Source of the DNA: an uncultured Caldilineaceae bacterium
GTDB lineage: Bacteria > Chloroflexota > Anaerolineae > Caldilineales > Caldilineaceae
Reading direction: 5' to 3'
DNA: 64,000 bases
Assembly: GCA_951812725.1 (NCBI GenBank)
Contig: OX638330.1
Span: forward strand, 2,542,001-2,606,000
Shown: piece after piece, positions 46,035 through 54,569 of the stretch
How positions within the stretch are numbered: position 1 is the first letter of the stretch
Layout: each line of letters begins with the position of its first letter
Notes under the pieces: model-generated
Databases searched by the model: none
Seen by the model: only the letters and a program-made list of their open reading frames with translations
Told to the model about the DNA's origin: nothing
Program-made: the position numbers and the translations under genes

Positions 46035-46934
46035 ATGACCAGCGCCCCCATGCCAGAAAAAAGTTCAGAGCAGGTGGATTTGACGGCGAGAAAGAGCCCC
46101 AATACGGTGGCGGCTCGCTTTCGCCGCCACAAGGTGGCAGTTGCCAGCTTGGTGATCATTGCTGTGCTGGGTTTTGTGGCGGTTTTCGCGCCATTTGTGG
46201 CGCTGAAAGACCCTTACACTGTTGACCTGGACAAGATCCGGCAGCCTCCCAGCGCAGAGCACATTCTTGGTACCGACTCGGCAGGCCGGGATATGTGGGC
46301 GCGCATGGTTTACGGCGCGCGCATCTCGATGTCGGTTGGATTTGTCGCCAACGTGATTTCGATTACAATCGGCGTTTTGATCGGTACGGTCTCGGGTTAC
46401 ATGGGCGGGCGGATCGACAATGTTCTGATGCGCTTCACCGAACTGGTGATGAACTTCCCCACCTTTTTCGCAATTCTTATGTTGGTGGCCTTGCTGGGGC
46501 CAAATATCATCAATGTGATGGTGGTCATTGGGGTGTTAGGTTGGGAGGGGTTGGCGCGGTTGCTGCGGGCGCAGGTCCTTTCGTTGCGTGAACAGGCATT
46601 TGTAGAGGCGGCCCGTTGCATTGGCACACCACATTCCCGGATAGTTTTCCGCCACATTCTGCCGAATCTGCAGCCGTATATTCTGGTGGCGGCGACTTTG
46701 GGCGTTGCCGGTACGATACTGACTGAGTCGGCGCTGTCGTTTCTGGGCTTGGGCGTGCAGATTCCCCAGGCCAGCTGGGGCAGTATGCTCAATTCGGCCC
46801 AGTCTCTTACGGTACTTACAAATTCTCCCTGGCTGTGGTTGCCACCGGGCATTGCCATTTCGGTAGCGGTACTGGCGATGAACTTTGTCGGCGATGGACT
46901 GAGAGACGCTTTTGATCCTCGCATGGAGGTGTAA
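46035..46934 (+). CDS. ABC transporter permease, DppC/OppC type
   Basis: 299 aa. An N-terminal span (VASLVIIAVLGFVAVFAPF) is followed by LGTDSAGRDMWARMVYGARISM, the family hallmark. The docking loop is AFVEAARCIGTPHSR...HILPNL. It completes the heterodimeric channel with the DppB type at 42206. It lies 99 nt past the binding-protein gene, beyond the hairpin, and 3 nt before the second glycosidase-like gene. Confidence 0.94.
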   Translation: MTSAPMPEKSSEQVDLTARKSPNTVAARFRRHKVAVASLVIIAVLGFVAVFAPFVALKDPYTVDLDKIRQPPSAEHILGTDSAGRDMWARMVYGARISMSVGFVANVISITIGVLIGTVSGYMGGRIDNVLMRFTELVMNFPTFFAILMLVALLGPNIINVMVVIGVLGWEGLARLLRAQVLSLREQAFVEAARCIGTPHSRIVFRHILPNLQPYILVAATLGVAGTILTESALSFLGLGVQIPQASWGSMLNSAQSLTVLTNSPWLWLPPGIAISVAVLAMNFVGDGLRDAFDPRMEV

Positions 46935-46937
46935 GCA

Positions 46938-48674
46938 ATGCCTGCGCACGATGATGCGATCTACATTACCGACCTTGACCGCTGTCAGCCACAGACCGCC
47001 ATTTCTGCCAGCCCCAAACGACACGCCTGGCATGCACAGCCATATGAGACTGCGGAATTGAGCGGTCATATGCTCTGCGCCGGGGAAGAGACGGCGGCAC
47101 CGGAAGTGGCTGTCGGCCTTGAATTGAGCGGATGGCATCGCATCTACATTGGTGTCTATCCAGAACACAGAGGAATCGCCGCGGTGGAGGCGAGGTTGAG
47201 CGACGACCCGTGTTTTTCGCGTTTGAACATGGGCGCGGAGTGGGCGCCTTCAAGTCCGCACGGGCACAGTGTATACGAGTTGTGGTGGAAGGAGGCGGAT
47301 CTGACGGGGCAGGAGCTTTTCCTTCGACAGGTCTGCACGCCAACGGGCACAGGTGATGAGGCGGCGGCGGTGTCTTGCCAGCGCACTAAGGTTGCTTACG
47401 TCAAGCTTGTCCCGCTGTCAGAGGAGGAGGTGGCTGGCCTGAAGGCTGAACGAAGGCGTTCGGACACGCGCACGCTTTATGCGCACAACGACGCGCACGG
47501 TTATCTCTTCCTGTATGGGACGGCGACCGAGGAGGCGGTGAGAAACGAGATCGAACCATATCGAAACACTGATTTTTCGCGACTCTACTGGGAGTGCGGC
47601 GCGGGCGACCTGATGTTTTACCTGGGGCAGGCCGGGCGACTTCCGGCGGCCGACGGAATCGAAGACTTTGACAGGCAGGGGGACCGGCTACACGCAGAGA
47701 CATGGCGTTCCTTCCGCGAGAGTCAATTGGACCCATTTGTGGTTGCCTTAAATGCCGCCCACGAAATTGGACTCAGTTTTCATGCGAGCTACCGTCCGGC
47801 GGGGTTCTTTTATCCGGCGCCGCTGGAACAGTGGAACGCCGGGAGTCTCTACTTTACGCGGCCGGACCTGCGCATGGTGGGGAAGGACGGAAGAATCGCG
47901 CCGCGAGTATCGTATGCATTTGCCGACACGCGCCGTTTCGTAATCGACATGATGCTGGAGGTTGCGCAACATCCTATTGACGGCATCTGCATTCTCTACA
48001 ATAGGCGGCCGCCATTGGTGGACTATGAGCCGCCGCTGGTTGAGGGGTTCAAGGCTGCGTACGGAGAGGACCCACGGCAGTTGGCGGACGATGACCCGCG
48101 CTGGTTGGCCCACCGGGGTACGGCTCTGACGGAGTTTCACCGGGAACTTCGGGAGGCTCTTGACGAGCTGGCGCGCGAGCAGGGGCGAGAGCGGATCAAG
48201 GTGTCGGCGTGTGTGTTGAACAGGGATGAGAACCTGCAGAACGGGCTCGACCTGAAGAGCTGGGTTGCCGAGGCGCTGGTGGATACGTTGATTCCGTACA
48301 CGGACTTGCCCGGACTGGATAGTATGGGGATGGCCTGGGAGGACGGGGCGGAGGTTCGATATTTTGTCGAGTTGGTCGAGGGCACAGAGTGCCAACTTGC
48401 GCTCAATGTGATGCCGCGCCACATGTCTGCGGAGGCGTTCCGGCGTAAGGCTGCTGCTCTTTACGGGCAGGGGGTTGAGAACCTGTTCTTCTGGGATTCG
48501 GCGGGGCCGAGCGGGCGCGCAAACTACAGCGCAAGTTGGAATACGCTGCGAAGGCTGGGACACCGCGAAGAGATCGAGCAGTGGCTGCGGCAAGGGGAGC
48601 CGAGTCTGCCGCCGGTATCGGTTGCGCTGCGTCGTGTAGGAGACTATGACCTAACCTATCAGACGCCCGGCTAA
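46938..48674 (+). CDS. putative glycoside hydrolase-like TIM-barrel protein (paralogue of 40542-42206)
   Basis: 578 aa, clearly homologous to the first gene of the operon over its whole length: shared IYITDLDRCQPQTAI, LELSGWHRIYIGVYP, KVAYVKLVPLSEEEV, VSYAFADTRRFVIDM and IDGICILYNRRPP. It has no signal peptide. GGAGGTG, overlapping the end of the permease gene, serves as ribosome-binding site. The barrel-type pattern suggests a carbohydrate-active enzyme, but no catalytic residues can be named. Its C-terminal third was duplicated together with the neighbouring sulfatase, leaving a fragment near 50365. Confidence 0.6.
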   Translation: MPAHDDAIYITDLDRCQPQTAISASPKRHAWHAQPYETAELSGHMLCAGEETAAPEVAVGLELSGWHRIYIGVYPEHRGIAAVEARLSDDPCFSRLNMGAEWAPSSPHGHSVYELWWKEADLTGQELFLRQVCTPTGTGDEAAAVSCQRTKVAYVKLVPLSEEEVAGLKAERRRSDTRTLYAHNDAHGYLFLYGTATEEAVRNEIEPYRNTDFSRLYWECGAGDLMFYLGQAGRLPAADGIEDFDRQGDRLHAETWRSFRESQLDPFVVALNAAHEIGLSFHASYRPAGFFYPAPLEQWNAGSLYFTRPDLRMVGKDGRIAPRVSYAFADTRRFVIDMMLEVAQHPIDGICILYNRRPPLVDYEPPLVEGFKAAYGEDPRQLADDDPRWLAHRGTALTEFHRELREALDELAREQGRERIKVSACVLNRDENLQNGLDLKSWVAEALVDTLIPYTDLPGLDSMGMAWEDGAEVRYFVELVEGTECQLALNVMPRHMSAEAFRRKAAALYGQGVENLFFWDSAGPSGRANYSASWNTLRRLGHREEIEQWLRQGEPSLPPVSVALRRVGDYDLTYQTPG

Positions 48675-48739
48675 AGGACACGGGTCGGGCTGCCACATGC
48701 TTTGACCGCATGTCTTCTTTTGGGGCGTTTGGCCTGTCT

Positions 48740-50269
48740 TTAGTGAGGCCTGGTCTGTGGCGGTCCCGGGTCGATGGAGAAGGCAAGGGCGTCGAAGTTA
48801 CGGCGTATCAGTTCGAAACGCAGGGCTTCACTTGCGGTGTCATCCCACAGGTTTTCAAATTCACCGGGGTCTTTTTCCAGGTCGTAGAGTTCTCCTTGCT
48901 CGTGACCGTGATAGACGACGACTTTGCGGCGCCGGTCCCGGTACATGGTGGCATAGCTGCCTTCGTACTGCGCGCGACCGGGGATGTCGGGATTGAGGGC
49001 GCGATAGTATTCGCAGCGGACGAAGTCGCGATGCTGATGCGGCGGGGCCTCGCCGGTGAGAATGGGAAGCAGCGACCTACCCTGCATTCCATGCGACGGG
49101 GTCAGACCGGCTAACTCCAGAAGCGTGGGCGCGATGTCGAGAAGCTCGACTAAAGCGTCGCTGACGAAGCCGGCAGGCGCCGCGGGTGCGTCTTCTTCAG
49201 GCGGGTCTGCCTCCGAATCCTCTACTCCATTTTCTTCCTCATCGTTGGAATCTTCGACTGCAGAGCTAACATCGGGAGGCGGCTCTTCTTGCGCGGGGAA
49301 GTGGCCTGGCCAGCTGATAATTAGCGGAACCCGCACCAACCCCTCGTTGAACCGGCAACCTTTGAGAAGGAGACCGTGGTCTCCCAGCATTTCGCCGTGA
49401 TCGCTTGTAAAGATGATGACGGTGTTTTCGCGTTGTTCTGTCTCTTCAAGCGCGGCAACCAGCCGACCGATGTTTTCGTCTATCAGCTCGATCATGGCGT
49501 AGTAGGAGGCGATGATGTCCTGGGCATCGAAATCTTGCGGCACCCTGGCAGGGTTCTGAAAGTCTCCGGGAATCTTTTCCTGTGCGGCCAAGTCACTCTG
49601 GCGGAACAGAGGCGAGGGCATTTTGGCGGCGTCATATCGATCGCGATACTCCTGGGGCGGGTCGAAGGGGGAGTGGGGATCGAAGACGTTTACGCTCATT
49701 AGCCAAGGTCCCTTGCGCCTTTTCTCAGACAGGAAGTCGATGGCGCGGTCGGTACACCAGGTCGTTTGGTGCAGTTCCGGCGGGATTGAGGCCGGGTCTT
49801 CTCTGAGGTCGCGCAGGGAATAGCCTTGGGCGGCCAGCCAGTCGGCGTAGGCGTGGCCGGATGGGTAGCGGTCTTGTGGGTCGTGGCTCCAGTGGAATAC
49901 TCGGTAGCCGTCTTCTTCAGGGCGAGGCTCTTCGCGACCGTGTGCGCCGGCCAGGTGAAACTTGCCGCTGAGGCCGCAGTCGTAGCCGTTTTCGGCAAGG
50001 AGTGCGGTTACGAGCGGAGCGCCATCGCCCCATGCTTCGTTGCCATTCATGCAACCGCGCACGTTGGCGGGATAGCGCCCGGTGAGGAAGCTGGCCCTGC
50101 TTGGCGTGCAGATCGGGCTCTGGCAGAAAGCGTGGGTAAAGGCTACGCCTTCCTCTACGAGTCGATCCAGGTTGGGTGTGTTGATATGGGGATTGTTGAG
50201 GGCGTGAATTGTGTCGAATCTCTGCTGGTCGGTGCAGAACCAGAGGATGTTGGGGCGATCTTGTTTCAT
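48740..50269 (-). CDS. sulfatase (type I, formylglycine-dependent), copy 1
   Basis: 509 aa. RPNILWFCTDQQRFD supplies the metal-binding Asp14. The CTPSR motif (Cys54) is the site converted to formylglycine, and KFHLAG and TSDHGEMLGDHGL are further family signatures. Formylglycine-dependent sulfatases hydrolyse sulfate esters. No signal peptide is evident. An acidic low-complexity insert of about 40 residues (EEENGVEDSEADPPEED within it) sits between the IISWPGHFP strand and DALVELLDIAPT. AAGGAGG precedes ATG 50269. It is a tandem duplicate of 50917-52443. No formylglycine-generating enzyme gene is in the window. Confidence 0.94.
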   Translation of the reverse strand: MKQDRPNILWFCTDQQRFDTIHALNNPHINTPNLDRLVEEGVAFTHAFCQSPICTPSRASFLTGRYPANVRGCMNGNEAWGDGAPLVTALLAENGYDCGLSGKFHLAGAHGREEPRPEEDGYRVFHWSHDPQDRYPSGHAYADWLAAQGYSLRDLREDPASIPPELHQTTWCTDRAIDFLSEKRRKGPWLMSVNVFDPHSPFDPPQEYRDRYDAAKMPSPLFRQSDLAAQEKIPGDFQNPARVPQDFDAQDIIASYYAMIELIDENIGRLVAALEETEQRENTVIIFTSDHGEMLGDHGLLLKGCRFNEGLVRVPLIISWPGHFPAQEEPPPDVSSAVEDSNDEEENGVEDSEADPPEEDAPAAPAGFVSDALVELLDIAPTLLELAGLTPSHGMQGRSLLPILTGEAPPHQHRDFVRCEYYRALNPDIPGRAQYEGSYATMYRDRRRKVVVYHGHEQGELYDLEKDPGEFENLWDDTASEALRFELIRRNFDALAFSIDPGPPQTRPH

Positions 50270-50364
50270 CGTTGGGCCTCCTTAGTTAGTAGTTACTTTT
50301 CTGTGAAGATTCCTTTTTCTGGTGAAAACAGAATTTGAACGCGTCAACTGAATGGAAGAGGCGT

Positions 50365-50850
50365 GATCGGGTTGCGGTTTGCACCTGTGTATTGCACCGT
50401 ATTGAGAATCAGCGCAACGGGCTCGACTTAGAGAGTTGGATCGCGGAAGCGTTGATCGGTACGCTGATCCCTTACATTGTCTTGCCGGAATCGAATAGCA
50501 AGAGTTGGGCCAGGGAGGATGAGGAGGCGGTTGGCCTTTTTGTCGAACAGGTGGATGGCACAGATTGCCAACTCGCTCATAGTGTATTGCTGTGCCTTAT
50601 GTCTCCGGAAGCGTTTTGCCGCAAAGTAGGTTCAATTACAGCGCAAGATTTTGAGAATCTTTTCTTTTGGGATTCAGCGCGCCCTCGCGGGCGCGCCGAC
50701 TTCAGGTCAGCCTGGAACGCGTTGCGACGTCTTGGACACGGGGAAGAGATTGAGCGGTGGCGTCTTTTGGAGGACCGAACCTTGCCTCCGCGTCGGCTTC
50801 GTTACACAGGCTTTGTGACTTCGACCTGACTTACCACACTCCCGGTTGGA
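50365..50850 (+). pseudogene. C-terminal fragment of the glycosidase-like gene (duplication remnant)
   Basis: The plus-strand frame (CVLHRIENQRNGLDLESW, IAEALIGTLIPY, TDCQLAHSVLL, NLFFWDSARPRGRADF, WNALRRLGHGEEIE) matches the last third of the protein at 46938-48674 (CVLNRDENLQNGLDLKSW, VAEALVDTLIPY, and so on). Near 50800 the match slips to another frame (CDFDLTYHTPGW). There is no N-terminal part and no start signal. The offset to the parent, about 2.18 kb, equals the offset between the two sulfatases, so both arose in one duplication. Confidence 0.85.
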
Positions 50851-50916
50851 GAGAGGAGATCAGGTCTTCACTCTGTTTGGCTGCGTTGTCATGGCCTGCC
50901 GTACTTGATCTCCTGT

Positions 50917-52443
50917 TCAGAAAGGTGTCTTCTGCGGTGGGCCCGGGTCGACAGAGAAGGCCAGGGCGTCAAAGTTTCGTCGCATCATTTCGAAGCGAAG
51001 ATCGGCAAAGTCGGGGTCACTCCACAGGTTATTGAATTCGCCGGGATCTTCCTCCAGATCGTACAGTTCTCCATGCGAATGGCCGTGGTAGACGACGACT
51101 TTGTGGCGTTGGTCTCTATACATTGTGGCATAGCTGCCTTCGTATTTTACGCGGCTGACAACAGCGGGATTTTGAGCCCGATAGAACTCACAACGGACAA
51201 AGTCGCGGTGTTGATCGGGCGGCAGTTCGCCGCGCAGAATCGGCAGGAGAGAACGGCCCTGCATTCGGAGGGGGACGGGCAGGCCGGCCAGTTCGAGCAG
51301 CGTTGGCGCGATGTCGATTAACTCAACCAGGGCGTTACTGACGAATCCGACAGTGGACGGTGCGTCGTCTTCGGGGGGGCTGTCATTGGACACCTCCGCG
51401 GTCGTTTCATTCTCTTCGCTGGATCCGTCATCATCGGGACTATTTTCGGAACGAGGCTCTTGCTGCAAGGGGAAGTGACGCGGCCAACTGATTATCAGCG
51501 GTACCCGTACAGCCCCCTCGTAGAATCGACAGCCTTTCGTAATCAGGCCGTGATCTCCGAGCATCTCGCCATGATCGCTGGTGAAGATGATGACGGTGTT
51601 TTGGCGTTGGCCGGTTTCTTCGAGCGCTGCGAGCAGTCGTCCCACATTGTCGTCGATCAGCTCGATCATGGCGTAGTAGGCTGCGATCACGTCCTGGGCT
51701 TTGAAATCCTGAGGGGGACGGGATGGGTTCGGGAAGTCGCCGGGAATTGCCGATTGTGTAGTGATGTCGGTCTGGCGAAAGAGTGGGGCGGGCATTTCGG
51801 ACGCATTGTAGCGATCGCGGTATTCCTGTGGCGGATCGAAAGGCGCATGGGGGTCGAATACGTTTACGCTCATCAGCCAAGGGCCTTGGCGGCGCTTCTC
51901 GGACATGAACTCGATGGCGCGGTCGGTACACCACGTGGTCTGGTGCAGCTCCGGGGGGATGGAGGCTGGGTCCTCCCTCAAGTCTCGAAGGGAAAACCCT
52001 TGCGCGGCCAGCCAGTCGGCGTAGGCGTGGCCGGATGGGTAGCGATCTTCGGGATCGTGACTCCAGTGGAAGACTCTATAGCCGTCTTCTTTAGGGCGAG
52101 GTTCTTCGCGGCCGTGTGCGCCGGCAAGGTGGAATTTGCCGCTGAGTCCGCAGTCGTAGCCGCTTTCTGCCAGCAGAGCTGTCACGAGCGGGGCGCCTTC
52201 ACCCCATTCTTCGTTGCCGTTCATGCAACCGCGCACGTTGGCGGGATAGCGCCCGGTGAGGAAGCTGGCCCTGCTAGGCGTGCAGATGGGGCTCTGGCAG
52301 AAGGCGTGGGTAAAGGCGACGCCTTCCTCGACAAGTCGATCCAGGTTGGGTGTGTTGATGTGGGGATTGTTGAGGGCGTGAATTGTGTCGAATCTCTGCT
52401 GGTCGGTGCAGAACCAGAGAATGTTGGGGCGCTCTTTTGCCAT
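50917..52443 (-). CDS. sulfatase (type I, formylglycine-dependent), copy 2
   Basis: 508 aa, nearly colinear with copy 1: Asp14, Cys54 in CTPSR, KFHLAG and TSDHGEMLGDHGL are all kept. It is identical over long stretches at the N-terminus. The acidic insert is present but has diverged in sequence while keeping charge (SPDDDGSSEENETT). AGAGGT precedes ATG 52443. Both copies look functional, so dosage or slightly different sulfate-ester specificities are possible. Confidence 0.94.
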   Translation of the reverse strand: MAKERPNILWFCTDQQRFDTIHALNNPHINTPNLDRLVEEGVAFTHAFCQSPICTPSRASFLTGRYPANVRGCMNGNEEWGEGAPLVTALLAESGYDCGLSGKFHLAGAHGREEPRPKEDGYRVFHWSHDPEDRYPSGHAYADWLAAQGFSLRDLREDPASIPPELHQTTWCTDRAIEFMSEKRRQGPWLMSVNVFDPHAPFDPPQEYRDRYNASEMPAPLFRQTDITTQSAIPGDFPNPSRPPQDFKAQDVIAAYYAMIELIDDNVGRLLAALEETGQRQNTVIIFTSDHGEMLGDHGLITKGCRFYEGAVRVPLIISWPRHFPLQQEPRSENSPDDDGSSEENETTAEVSNDSPPEDDAPSTVGFVSNALVELIDIAPTLLELAGLPVPLRMQGRSLLPILRGELPPDQHRDFVRCEFYRAQNPAVVSRVKYEGSYATMYRDQRHKVVVYHGHSHGELYDLEEDPGEFNNLWSDPDFADLRFEMMRRNFDALAFSVDPGPPQKTPF

Positions 52444-52724
52444 GACTGGACCTCTTTGGTTGGTTAATCCGTAACTAAGTGACTATTTACTTTGGTTGTC
52501 TTGACAAGCCGCTTAACCATGTCGCGATTCAAGAAATCCAAATGCGAAAAAGGTTGAGCATCCGCCACCTTGCTTGAACCGCATCGCAGGCATGAAGACA
52601 AACGATGGGCAAGGCGGATTTTGTGGGACGGGTTCGTTGCGGGGAGCGTCCCGCGGCGCCCAGAGGGCCGAATGCTCGACCTTCTCTAAAGCAAGGACAT
52701 GATTGAGAGGGTCCACTTGGAAAT
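52444..52724. other. intergenic stretch with weak palindromes
   Basis: Contains an imperfect inverted repeat (atccgcc..ttgc near 52559 and gcaaggcggat at 52609-52619) enclosing gcatcgcagg, faintly like IRa, and a gcggg/cccgc hairpin near 52640. No gene is visible. It separates the dehydrogenase operon from the sulfatase gene downstream. Confidence 0.35.
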
Positions 52725-54269
52725 CTATTCCTGTGTGATCAGGTAGACTGTGCCGTTGGCGTAGCCAGTAACATAGAGATTTCCGTCCTCATCTGTTCCG
52801 ATGCTGCTCACCGGCAAGGAGGCGTTCAAGATTAGCTCGCTCTGCCATGCGCCAGAGTTCTGCTGCGGTGAACCGGATGATTCAAGTGAATCCGGTTCTT
52901 GTAGGCTCCAAATGTCGCCGCGGCAGAAATCGGCGAAGATAAACCGGCCTTTCAATTTGGGTATTTCGCTGCCGCGGTATAGTACCCCGCCCACAATAGC
53001 GCAGCCACGCGTGTGGTCGTACTCGGCTACAGGGGGATCGAAGATTCCTGCCTGGCTGCAGGGGTAGGGCAGGTCGCCGAGTTTGGGACATCGCGTCCCT
53101 TCAATCGTTGGCCATCCGTAGTTCTCCCCGCCGCCGCTGGCAGCCGGCTGGAAGTTCAATTCTTCTCTGTCGTTGTGTCCTGTATCAGGGATGTAGAAAT
53201 CGCCTGTGTGGCCGTCGAATGCGAAGCCCCAAGGATTTCTCAGCCCCAACGCCCAGATTTCGTCGCGGAAGTTGTCGTCCTCAATATAGGGATTGGTGGC
53301 AGGGACGCCATATGGACTGGCTCCGGATTCCACATCAAGCCGCAGAATCTTTCCCAGGAGCAGTTGCGGGTCCTGCGGGAAATCGACTGGACGGCCTTCG
53401 CTTCCGCCGTCGCCAATAGCAACGTACAGGTAGCCGTCATTTGGACCAAATGCGAGACTGCCCCCGTTGTGTGCGTGATGGGGTTGACTCACGGCGAGGA
53501 GGATTTCCTCGCTGTCCTGGTCGGCTGTGGCGCCATCGTCTGTGGTGGAAAAGCGACTGAGGACTAGGTCACCGCCAAGATTGGTATAGCTCACGTAGAA
53601 TTGCTGGCTAGTCCCAAAGGTGGGGGGAAACGCGATGTTCATGAGCCCGCGCTCCCCGCAGCAGGTTAGCTGATCTGATATATCGAGAAAGGGGGTACTG
53701 TTGACGACTCCATTTTGGACGATGCTGATACGGCCTCTCTGCTCCACGATGAAGATTCGATCGCTGCCGTCTCCGGCATGGGTAACCTGAACCGGCAGAT
53801 CCACGCCTTCCAGAAATTTTTCAAGTCTAATTGAGGAGGGCTTCGCACTCTGGTTTGGGGGAGAGAGAGGCGAACCTAATATTCTCACCTCCCGCCAAGC
53901 GACCCAACTGGGACTTTCGAGTGTTTGAACGAGGATTTCCTTAACGGGTTTGGGAGGATCGAATTCGATAGTCAGGGTTTGCCCATCTTCTGTGTGCAGG
54001 TCAGCGAATCGCCTGGAAAACGTCCTCACGCCTGACCCATTATCTACCCACATGACATGAGTAGTCGGACCAGGAGGAGCCTGAGCAATAACCAACTCAA
54101 CCCTTTCGACAAGATGCGGTTCATCGAGAGCGATAGCAAGCCACTGAGCAGGAAAATCCAATGAATTCCAGATCGTATCAAGGTCGCCATCGATGGCATT
54201 TTGGGCAGTCTCTTCACCCAGATGGGCGCGTACTTTTCCCAGCAGCGCTACATTTTGGTTATTGGGCAC
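52725..54269 (-). CDS. discoidin-like + PQQ glucose/sorbosone dehydrogenase protein, body lacking its signal peptide
   Basis: 514 aa from GTG 54269. A discoidin/NPCBM-like sandwich covers about 1-135 (AIDGDLDTIWNSLDFPAQW, PPGPTTHVMWVDNGSG, LESPSWVAWREVRILG). A six-bladed PQQ sugar dehydrogenase covers about 150-510 (VTHAGDGSDRIFIVEQRG, HNGGSLAFGPNDGYLYV, GDGG, RNPWGFAFDGHTGDFYIPD). A vicinal Cys-Cys lies in LTCCGERGL. The four paralogues upstream begin with a lipoprotein signal; here the matching signal is in the same frame but cut off by a TAA at 54288-54290. The GTG has no clear ribosome-binding site, so the body may not be made as a secreted protein. Confidence 0.8.
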   Translation of the reverse strand: MPNNQNVALLGKVRAHLGEETAQNAIDGDLDTIWNSLDFPAQWLAIALDEPHLVERVELVIAQAPPGPTTHVMWVDNGSGVRTFSRRFADLHTEDGQTLTIEFDPPKPVKEILVQTLESPSWVAWREVRILGSPLSPPNQSAKPSSIRLEKFLEGVDLPVQVTHAGDGSDRIFIVEQRGRISIVQNGVVNSTPFLDISDQLTCCGERGLMNIAFPPTFGTSQQFYVSYTNLGGDLVLSRFSTTDDGATADQDSEEILLAVSQPHHAHNGGSLAFGPNDGYLYVAIGDGGSEGRPVDFPQDPQLLLGKILRLDVESGASPYGVPATNPYIEDDNFRDEIWALGLRNPWGFAFDGHTGDFYIPDTGHNDREELNFQPAASGGGENYGWPTIEGTRCPKLGDLPYPCSQAGIFDPPVAEYDHTRGCAIVGGVLYRGSEIPKLKGRFIFADFCRGDIWSLQEPDSLESSGSPQQNSGAWQSELILNASLPVSSIGTDEDGNLYVTGYANGTVYLITQE

Positions 54270-54287
54270 CGGTGTTGCGGTAAGCGG

Positions 54288-54452
54288 TTAGTTCTGTGAT
54301 GTTTTGGTGGAAACTGTAGGGGTTCCAGGCGGAGAGGACTGCCGAGGGGGCTCGGCCGTTGAAGCGGGAAGTTCCGGTACCGGTTGTAATTCGCAAGAGG
54401 CCAAGGCAATAAGAGTAAGCAGCAGGCTTGTCAACGTGACGGCGATTCTCAT
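54288..54452 (-). CDS. detached lipoprotein signal peptide and linker (in-frame stop before the dehydrogenase body)
   Basis: 54 codons from ATG 54452 with AGGAG about 9 nt upstream. The peptide MRIAVTLTSLLLTLIALASC is a complete lipoprotein signal (lipobox Cys20), followed by a Pro/Ser/Thr linker like those of the paralogues. The TAA at 54288-54290 is followed in the same frame by PLTATPVPNNQNVALLG, leading straight into the dehydrogenase. The simplest reading is one gene, 52725-54452, with a nonsense mutation; stop read-through or a sequencing error are alternatives. Confidence 0.75.
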   Translation of the reverse strand: MRIAVTLTSLLLTLIALASCELQPVPELPASTAEPPRQSSPPGTPTVSTKTSQN

Positions 54453-54569
54453 GTATGGCTACTCCTGTCGGACCGGGAAATGTGTTCACTGAATGGACGG
54501 CTAGGATGAACGCTGTTTCAAGAACTCTGAACTGACTGTGCGAGCGGGGCAGGTAGGCGGGTCTTCTGT

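Noticed and set aside
51460..52467. 335-codon plus-strand frame opposite sulfatase copy 2
   Set aside because: Antisense shadow; an equivalent shadow exists opposite copy 1 because the two genes are duplicates.
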